Assembly: GCA_947468985.1 (NCBI GenBank) | Contig: CANINJ010000029.1 | Location: 1-11,888, forward strand | Length of the DNA: 11,888 nt | Direction of reading: 5' to 3' | Source of the DNA: Bacteroidota bacterium | GTDB taxonomy: Bacteria; Bacteroidota; Bacteroidia; Flavobacteriales; Flavobacteriaceae | Part shown: positions 7,478 to 11,888 of the stretch, piece after piece | Numbering within the stretch: the first letter of the stretch is position 1 | How the letters are laid out: each line of letters opens with the position of its first letter | Made by a program: the position numbers and the translations under genes | Notes under the pieces: generated by a model | Told to the model about the DNA's origin: nothing | Seen by the model: the letters and a program-made list of their open reading frames with translations, nothing else | The model's database searches: none

Positions 7478-7532
7478 CCTTTTTAACCGCAAGGTTCGCA
7501 AAGTTCTACGCAAAGGGTGCAAAGAAAAAAGG
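7478..7532. repeat. GCAAAG-unit intergenic repeat element with short terminal inverted repeats
   Basis: Four units related to GCAAAG lie at 7489-7494 (GCAAGG), 7498-7503, 7510-7515 and 7519-7524, spaced 9, 12 and 9 bases apart. The block is bounded by an inverted pair, CCTTTTT (7478-7484) and AAAAAGG (7526-7532). It also contains AACC-GCAA-GGTT (7485-7496), a short hairpin with a GNRA-type loop. I recall related GCAAAG-rich stretches between genes in many Flavobacterium genomes, but copy number cannot be checked here. It lies in the 224-bp gap between tex and the ferritin-like gene, where I see no gene. Confidence 0.55.
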
Positions 7533-7581
7533 AACTATTCTTTGATTTGGTTATCTGGGAGTTTTATAGGATGAGACCAAT

Positions 7582-7622
7582 AAAAAAATATAGGGATAAG
7601 CTAAGAACTTATCCCTATATTT
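7582..7622 (-). terminator. Intrinsic terminator of the YciF-like gene
   Basis: A perfect 15-bp stem (AAATATAGGGATAAG at 7586-7600 with its complement at 7608-7622) closes a 7-base loop. On the minus strand the hairpin runs into seven T residues (complement of 7582-7588, partly within the stem). It sits about 9 bases after the stop of the minus-strand ferritin-like gene. Confidence 0.88.
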
Positions 7623-7630
7623 AATAAATT

Positions 7631-8176
7631 TTATCTAATTTTTGATGCGGCTTGTGGGTTTACCGCTGTCATTGCAATTCCAGATAATGCGGCATCGGTT
7701 TTTTTCTCTTCTTCGAGAGTTATTGCAAGTAAATTTGCGGCTTTGCTTTCGCCCAATGTTTTGGCATAAGCGTGTAAAGTTCCATACGTTGCAATTTCGT
7801 AATGTTTCACTTTTTGTACCGATGCAATTATTCCTGCATCGCGCACTTTTCCGGCTTTGGTGTCTTTAATGAAGTCTTCATTTTCTTTTAGAATTCCTTC
7901 CATTGCGCCACATTTTTTGGTGTTGGGTTTAATTCCAGTAACTTTGAATACTTGTTCCAAGCGAGAAACGTGTTGGTCTATTTCTGACTGATGGTTTTTT
8001 AGGGCGCTTACTAATTCTGGGGAAGAAGCATTTTTCAACCTTTTGGTCAATGTTTTACCAACTAATTTTTCGGCATTATAAATGTCTTTTAAACCACCTT
8101 CAAATAAATCTCTTAAATTCTGTGCTTCGCTTGATTTTGCTTTGGCACTTTCTTGTTTTTTAATTACCGTTTCCAT
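7631..8176 (-). CDS. YciF/DUF892 ferritin-like stress protein
   Basis: The 181-residue protein belongs to the YciF-type DUF892 family, a ferritin-like four-helix bundle often induced by stress. Helix signatures are LRDLFEGGLKDIYNAEKLV (21-39), NHQSEIDQHVSRLEQVF (61-77), KVKHYEIATYGTLHAYA (122-138) and AITLEEEKKTDAAL (151-164). Candidate metal ligands, by the family pattern, are Glu36, Glu65, His69, Glu127 and Glu155-157. The frame is open to 8224, but METVIKKQ at 8176 is chosen. The 16 residues before it (MLIKRKIVILTFK...) are unlike the family and come from AT-rich leader DNA. The gene stands alone, with a strong terminator downstream. No exact TAnnTTTG lies upstream; the nearest is TACTTTTA (8227-8234, one mismatch), so an alternative sigma factor is possible. 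Iron storage or peroxide protection is likely but unproven. Confidence 0.88.
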   Translation of the reverse strand: METVIKKQESAKAKSSEAQNLRDLFEGGLKDIYNAEKLVGKTLTKRLKNASSPELVSALKNHQSEIDQHVSRLEQVFKVTGIKPNTKKCGAMEGILKENEDFIKDTKAGKVRDAGIIASVQKVKHYEIATYGTLHAYAKTLGESKAANLLAITLEEEKKTDAALSGIAMTAVNPQAASKIR

Positions 8177-8362
8177 AATGATTATTTTAAATGTTAGTAT
8201 TACTATTTTACGCTTTATAAGCACGATAAAAGTAAATAAAATATTTTTTAAATAACTGTTAATTAACTATTTACAAGTAGGAATAGTTCTTTTTTTGGAA
8301 ATATTATAGTTGAAAACACTCTATAATTTTTGAGTAGCATTGAAGTTATTCCGAGAACGTTT
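8177..8362. other. Left part of the 325-bp gene-free gap
   Basis: This stretch is AT-rich leader DNA for the divergently placed YciF-like and lipoprotein genes. It holds a 10-bp palindrome GTTAATTAAC (8258-8267) and one arm (TTTTGAGT, 8328-8335) of an inverted repeat that frames the Flavo-1-like element to its right. I see no gene in it. Confidence 0.5.
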
Positions 8363-8430
8363 TTAGCCCTGATAGCAGCGGTATCCTGCGCTTTTTTGCG
8401 CATATATAGCGAATAGCAGGAAATAGCTCC
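8363..8430. ncRNA. Structured intergenic element resembling the Flavo-1 RNA motif or a flavobacterial repeat
   Basis: This 68-base block is far more GC-rich and structured than its surroundings. AGCCCTG (8365-8371) can pair with CAGG (8417-8420) and GCT (8426-8428) around a 5-base bulge. Inside it lies a TGCGC/GCGCA hairpin with a six-T loop (8387-8402). TAGCAG occurs twice (8373-8378 and 8414-8419). An 8-bp inverted repeat, TTTTGAGT (8328-8335) and ACTCAAAA (8439-8446), frames it. I remember closely similar sequences (GGGCTA at one end, GAGCTATTTCC at the other, with a variable middle hairpin) as very common between genes in Flavobacterium, which fits the Flavo-1 RNA motif. The functional strand is not clear to me. 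It does not look like a terminator for either neighbour. Confidence 0.5.
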
Positions 8431-8501
8431 TAATAAAAACTCAAAAGATTTCGATTACAGAAAATATAATTGTTAATTTGTGACTTCTAATTTAGAGTGG
8501 T

Positions 8502-10100
8502 ATGTTGAAAAATAATTTGAAATATATTTTGGTTTTGCTGGTTTTAACGGTAATTGGGTGCGCCAAAAGGGGCTCGATTTCTGGCGGATTGAAAGACACG
8601 ATTGCACCGGTTTTGAAAGCAAGTTTTCCGAAAAATTTCAGCGTGAATTTTAAAGGAAGTGAAATTAATTTGACTTTTGATGAATATGTAAAACTGAAAA
8701 ATGTCAATAAACAGTTGATTATTTCTCCGCCAATGAAGACCACGCCTGAAATTTCCCCCTTGACGGCGAGTAGAATTATTACCATAAAAATCAAAGATAC
8801 GCTTCAGGAAAATACGACGTATAGTTTTAATTTTGGACAAAGTATTGAGGATAATAATGAAGGAAATTCTTATAAACAGTTCAAATATGTGTTTTCGACA
8901 GGTACATTTATTGACTCGCTGAAAGTGGGCGGAACCATAAAAGATGCGCTAAACAAGAAGGAAGATTCGTTTGTTTCGGTGATGCTGTATGAAGTGAATG
9001 AGAAATTAACGGATTCGGTGGTTTATAAATCGGTTCCCAGATATATTACGAATACGTTGGACAGTTTGAGGACTTTTGAAATTGAGAATATTAAGGCTGG
9101 GAAATATCTTTTGGTGGCGATGAAAGATGTGAATAGCAACAATAAATTCAATCCTAAAGAAGACAAAATTGGGTTTAGAAAACAGTATGTTACGATTCCA
9201 AATGACAGTTTATTTGAACTAAAATTATTCAAAGAAGTGTTGCCGTTTAAGGCGATTAAGCCGACTCAAGCAGCTGGAAATAGATTGTTATTGGGTTATG
9301 AAGGGAAGCCAAAAAACCTGAATATCTTTTTGAAAAATGGGGAAGAAATTCTGCCAACAATAGTTACAAAATTCCCTGTGAAGGATTCGGTTCAAGTTTG
9401 GTATAAACCAATAAAAGCCGATTCGCTTAATTTGGCGGTGTCTAATGGAACGTATAAAGCCAATTTTAATTTCAAAATTAAAGCGCAGAAAAAAGACACT
9501 TTGAGTTTTTCTGGAAAATCGAGTTTGGGGTTATCGAAAACGGATAAATTCACGATTACGGCTTCGCGACCTTTGATAAAATTTGATAAATCGAAAATTA
9601 AAGTGATTGATAAAGATTCGGTAAGTGTTGCTTTTACTACAGATTATGATGTTTATAATCAAGAATTAAAATTTGATTTTCCAAAAGAGCCGCTGCAAAG
9701 TTATAAATTTGAACTTTTGCCAGGTGCTTTAACAGATTTTTTAGAGCAGCAAAATGACACGCTGAACTATAAAGTGACTACAAAAAACGCTTCTGATTAC
9801 GGGAATTTGCGAGTGAATTTAACCAATGTAAAACGTTTTCCAGTTCTCGTGGAATTGACCAATGAGAAAGGCGATGTTGTGGCTTCGGAATATTCTGAGA
9901 AAGAGACTTCTATAGATTTTACTTTTTTGGATCCTGCGAAATTTACGTTGCGCGTTATTTATGATGCAAATGCAAATAGGGAATGGGATTCGGGGAATTT
10001 CTTAGAGAAAAAACAGGCTGAAGAAGTGATTTATTTCCCTAAAGAAATTGATGTTCGCGCTAATTGGGATGTGGATCAGGGGTTTGATTTAACGCAGTAA
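8502..10100 (+). CDS. Ig-like domain lipoprotein
   Basis: The 532-residue protein starts with a lipoprotein signal: MLKNNLKYI, a hydrophobic run, and the lipobox VIGC with Cys20 as the lipidated residue. AKRGSISGG follows. Residues 31-134 form a Big_5-type Ig-like domain (DTIAPVL, INLTFDEYVKL, NKQLIISPP, NTTYSFNFGQSIEDNNEGN), a domain common in Bacteroidota surface proteins. The rest is strand-rich. Two Asp/Asn loops resemble calcium-binding EF-hand loops: Asp209-Asn211-Asn213-Asp221 and Asp488-Asn490-Asn492-Asp496. It is expected on the outer membrane, facing either side; its role is unknown. The start is supported by the lipobox distance and by a G-rich stretch (AGAGTGG, 8494-8500) just upstream. 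No exact TAnnTTTG is found; TAATTTAG (8488-8495) differs at one base but is very close to the ATG. It ends 2 bp from a convergent gene. Confidence 0.88.
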   Translation: MLKNNLKYILVLLVLTVIGCAKRGSISGGLKDTIAPVLKASFPKNFSVNFKGSEINLTFDEYVKLKNVNKQLIISPPMKTTPEISPLTASRIITIKIKDTLQENTTYSFNFGQSIEDNNEGNSYKQFKYVFSTGTFIDSLKVGGTIKDALNKKEDSFVSVMLYEVNEKLTDSVVYKSVPRYITNTLDSLRTFEIENIKAGKYLLVAMKDVNSNNKFNPKEDKIGFRKQYVTIPNDSLFELKLFKEVLPFKAIKPTQAAGNRLLLGYEGKPKNLNIFLKNGEEILPTIVTKFPVKDSVQVWYKPIKADSLNLAVSNGTYKANFNFKIKAQKKDTLSFSGKSSLGLSKTDKFTITASRPLIKFDKSKIKVIDKDSVSVAFTTDYDVYNQELKFDFPKEPLQSYKFELLPGALTDFLEQQNDTLNYKVTTKNASDYGNLRVNLTNVKRFPVLVELTNEKGDVVASEYSEKETSIDFTFLDPAKFTLRVIYDANANREWDSGNFLEKKQAEEVIYFPKEIDVRANWDVDQGFDLTQ

Positions 10101-10102
10101 TT

Positions 10103-10864
10103 CTACATTTTATAAGCATCCCTGTCATTCAAAAAACCAAATTTTTGACGGCTTTCTAAAAGTACGTTTTTGTCTAAATTGGTAATGAAAACTCCTTCTA
10201 TTTCATGAGGTTCGATTAGGGAATTTCCAAGAAAATCTATTGCTTGAGAACGACCAGAATAGTCGTGATGGTTTTGGTCGGTGCCAATTCTATTCACGCC
10301 AATTGTATAACACATATTTTCGATAGCACGTGCTTTTAGCAAAGCGTCCCAAGCGTTTATTCTTGGTTTTGGCCAGTTGGCAACGTAAATCAAAACATCA
10401 TATTCTTCAGTATTTCTTGAAAATACTGGAAACCGCAAATCATAACAAATGAGCGGACAGATTTTGAATTCCTTATATTCAATAATTATTTTTTCGGTTC
10501 CCGAAGTATATATTTTGTCCTCACCAGCAAGCGTAAATAAGTGTTTTTTATCGTAGGTTTTAACTTCCCCCGATGGAAACACAAACACCAACCGATTGTA
10601 GAACTTTCCGTTTTCTTGAATTACTACACTTCCTGTAATAGCAGTATTTTTTGCTTTTGCCAATGATTGCATCCACAAAACCGTATCACCTTGCATTGGT
10701 TCGGCAACTGTTTTTGGATTCATAGTAAAACCCGAGGTGAACATTTCTGGAAGAACAATCAAATCGACATTTTCAGAAATGGCATTGATTTTTTCCTCGA
10801 AATACTTCCGATTTGCAATTGGGTTTTCCCAGATTAAGGGTGCTTGTAAAAGAGTTATTTTCAT
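10103..10864 (-). CDS. Nitrilase-superfamily amidohydrolase, omega-amidase (YafV/Nit2) type
   Basis: The 253-residue protein has the nitrilase catalytic triad in order: Glu40 in LIVLPEMF, the Lys of YDKKHLF (Lys106 by the K-x-H pattern) and Cys140 in PLICYDLRFP. Other family marks are GFTMNP (45-50), FYNRLVFVFPSGE (88-100), VANWPKPR (161-168), KARAIENMCYTIGVNRIG (177-194) and YSGRSQAIDFLG (202-213). These fit the YafV/Nit2 omega-amidase branch, which hydrolyses alpha-ketoglutaramate or ketosuccinamate to the keto acid and ammonia, for example in methionine salvage. The exact substrate is inferred from resemblance. It is complete and cytoplasmic. It starts 30 bp after the GH92 stop, so it may be co-transcribed with it by position, without an obvious functional link. 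A TTCGCAAAG stretch (10884-10892) lies in its leader. Confidence 0.9.
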   Translation of the reverse strand: MKITLLQAPLIWENPIANRKYFEEKINAISENVDLIVLPEMFTSGFTMNPKTVAEPMQGDTVLWMQSLAKAKNTAITGSVVIQENGKFYNRLVFVFPSGEVKTYDKKHLFTLAGEDKIYTSGTEKIIIEYKEFKICPLICYDLRFPVFSRNTEEYDVLIYVANWPKPRINAWDALLKARAIENMCYTIGVNRIGTDQNHHDYSGRSQAIDFLGNSLIEPHEIEGVFITNLDKNVLLESRQKFGFLNDRDAYKM

Positions 10865-10883
10865 TGGTGTTATTTCACAGAGA

Positions 10884-10892
10884 TTCGCAAAG
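10884..10892. repeat. TTCGCAAAG unit shared with the tex upstream repeat
   Basis: This 9-mer is identical to 7495-7503 and sits in the 30-bp gap upstream of the nitrilase gene. In both places it lies upstream of a minus-strand start codon. One short match could be chance, although it resembles a degraded copy of the GCAAAG element. Confidence 0.3.
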
Positions 10893-10894
10893 AT

Positions 10895-11887
10895 TTATTT
10901 AATCGTTATTTCATCAATGAAAATAAAAGCATCGCCACCAAAACCTTGATTCCATTCGGGTAATTTCCCGAAGTTATAGGCTTTAACTTTGATGTATTTT
11001 GCATTGATTTCTTTGAGTGATTTGTATTCGAAATTTTGAATTTTATTTTCATTATATTTTGGATCTAGATTGTTTTCGACAGTTCCAATGAGTGTAAAAT
11101 GGACATTATCTGAGGAAGAATAATAGTCCACTTTTGTTGGCATCAATATCCAAGAACGAGAATCTTGTAGAAAAGTTGCGCTAAAATTCGATACATTTTT
11201 CTCTGATTGCAAATCAATAACCGCTTCAAAATCTTGACTTTGATAGCCTTGCCACTCGCCTTTTCGCCAGTTTTCAGTACCTGAAATTCCGTCAATAATT
11301 CCTTCATCGCCACCAGCAGTATATTGTGGGTTGTATTTCGATTTTATGTCAATGGTGTAATTGTTTGGCTTTTTGAAGTAGGTTGCAGAAATAGTATTAC
11401 TTTGATTTTCATCCTTTTTAATGTAAGCTGAAATTGTTGAAGTTTCTAGAATTTCAAAAGGTTTAGAATAAAGAACAAAAGCTTTTTTAGCTAGATAATC
11501 ATCTTTGTCACTTACAAAGAAATAGATTGTGTCGTTAGGATTTTGAGAAATAATTTCAACTTTCATCGTATCTTTAAACGATTTACTTTCCGCTTGAATC
11601 ACTGGAACGGGAATGATTTCATTAAAAGAAAAACCATCTGAAACGACTTTGTCATTATTCTTTATTCCAAAATATTTCAATTCATCAATAGGCATTTGTT
11701 TAGAAATGTCTTTTGCAGTTTTATCTTCTAAATTAACTTTAATCTTTTCAAAACTAGATTGCGTTACACTCCATTCCGCTTTTCCTGGCGTCACATCATA
11801 AATTCCCAAAGAACTCAGAACATACCAAGCGCTCATTTGGCCGCAATCTTCATTTCCTATTAATCCATCGGGAGCATTTTTGTAGAA
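10895..11887 (-). CDS. C-terminal part of a GH92 alpha-mannosidase-like glycosidase with chitobiase-C and F5/8-type C domains, partial
   Basis: The frame is open to the right edge, so the start is outside the window; 330 residues are visible. The first residues, APDGLIGNEDCGQMSAWYVL, are the signature end of the GH92 catalytic domain (calcium-dependent exo-alpha-mannosidases). The Met at 11836 is internal to it, not a start. The catalytic domain continues as LGIYDVTPGKAEW. From that Met as 1, residues 85-155 resemble a chitobiase/hexosaminidase C-terminal Ig-like domain (NDTIYFFVSDKDD, SKPFEILETSTISAYIK). Residues 160-313 form an F5/8-type C (discoidin) sugar-binding domain (DGISGTENWRKGEWQGY, FEAVIDLQSEKNVSNFSATF, the end FIFIDEITIK). 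It is probably secreted or on the surface, releasing mannose from glycans. The extra C-terminal modules suggest binding to polymeric glycan. The nitrilase gene follows 30 bp downstream. Confidence 0.9.
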   Translation of the reverse strand, partial: FYKNAPDGLIGNEDCGQMSAWYVLSSLGIYDVTPGKAEWSVTQSSFEKIKVNLEDKTAKDISKQMPIDELKYFGIKNNDKVVSDGFSFNEIIPVPVIQAESKSFKDTMKVEIISQNPNDTIYFFVSDKDDYLAKKAFVLYSKPFEILETSTISAYIKKDENQSNTISATYFKKPNNYTIDIKSKYNPQYTAGGDEGIIDGISGTENWRKGEWQGYQSQDFEAVIDLQSEKNVSNFSATFLQDSRSWILMPTKVDYYSSSDNVHFTLIGTVENNLDPKYNENKIQNFEYKSLKEINAKYIKVKAYNFGKLPEWNQGFGGDAFIFIDEITIK

Positions 11888-11888
11888 A

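Noticed and set aside
7489..7524. Possible CRISPR array from the GCAAAG units
   Set aside because: The units are 6 bp, spaced 9-12 bp apart, with no long conserved repeat or unique spacers and no cas genes.
8177..8224. N-terminal extension of the YciF-like protein by 16 residues
   Set aside because: It is translated AT-rich leader sequence. The family-like protein begins at METVIKKQ.
8258..8267. Perfect palindrome GTTAATTAAC as an operator
   Set aside because: It is a short AT-only-type palindrome in AT-rich DNA and is likely by chance. Its distance from either start gives no extra support.
8492..9232. Several minus-strand frames of 69-100 codons over the lipoprotein gene
   Set aside because: They are shadows of a 532-codon gene with a lipobox and Ig-like domain, and none has a convincing start or domain.

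Overview
The window looks like chromosomal DNA of a Flavobacterium-like member of the Bacteroidota. The DNA is AT-rich. Several starts have a TAnnTTTG -7 promoter element upstream instead of a sigma70 -10 box, and the ribosome-binding regions are A-rich with no clear Shine-Dalgarno sequence. The gene families also fit this group: a carboxypeptidase-regulatory-domain secreted protein, a bacterial GH3 enzyme, an Ig-like lipoprotein, a multidomain GH92 mannosidase, and a long conserved protein that I associate with flavobacterial genomes. No phage, transposon, CRISPR array, tRNA or rRNA is visible.

Layout. (1) Positions 1-4847 hold a tight minus-strand run of five genes, read right to left: a short single-pass membrane protein resembling the N-terminal anchor of M23 peptidases, a GH3 acyl-acid amido synthetase-like enzyme, a secreted CarboxypepD_reg-like protein, a large uncharacterised protein (DUF6909-like) with phosphorylase-like signatures, and the N-terminus of a Wzz-like membrane protein cut by the window edge. 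Gaps are 8, 8, 43 and 9 bp. (2) Divergent from this run, at 5060-5233 on the plus strand, is tatA (57 codons). It ends at a perfect bidirectional hairpin terminator shared with the convergent tex gene (minus, 5271-7406). (3) The tex leader contains a TAnnTTTG box and a 55-bp GCAAAG repeat element. (4) A YciF/DUF892 ferritin-like gene (minus, 7631-8176) follows, with its own strong terminator. (5) The 325-bp gap at 8177-8501 carries a structured element that resembles the Flavo-1 RNA/repeat of flavobacteria. (6) A large Ig-like lipoprotein gene (plus, 8502-10100) ends 2 bp from the convergent stop of an omega-amidase-type nitrilase (minus, 10103-10864). That gene lies 30 bp downstream of the 3' part of a GH92 glycosidase gene (minus, 10895 to the window end).

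How the genes may work together. The left half is mostly cell-envelope related: a membrane anchor, a secreted protein, a chain-length-determinant-like protein and the Tat translocase pore subunit. Two possible small-molecule enzymes (GH3 and the DUF6909-like protein) lie among them with unknown substrates. The right half mixes housekeeping (Tex, omega-amidase), stress (YciF-like) and glycan use (GH92). The least explained parts are the GH3/DUF6909 operon with its peptidase-less M23-type anchor, and the two intergenic repeat or RNA-like elements. I see no clear defence or mobile system.
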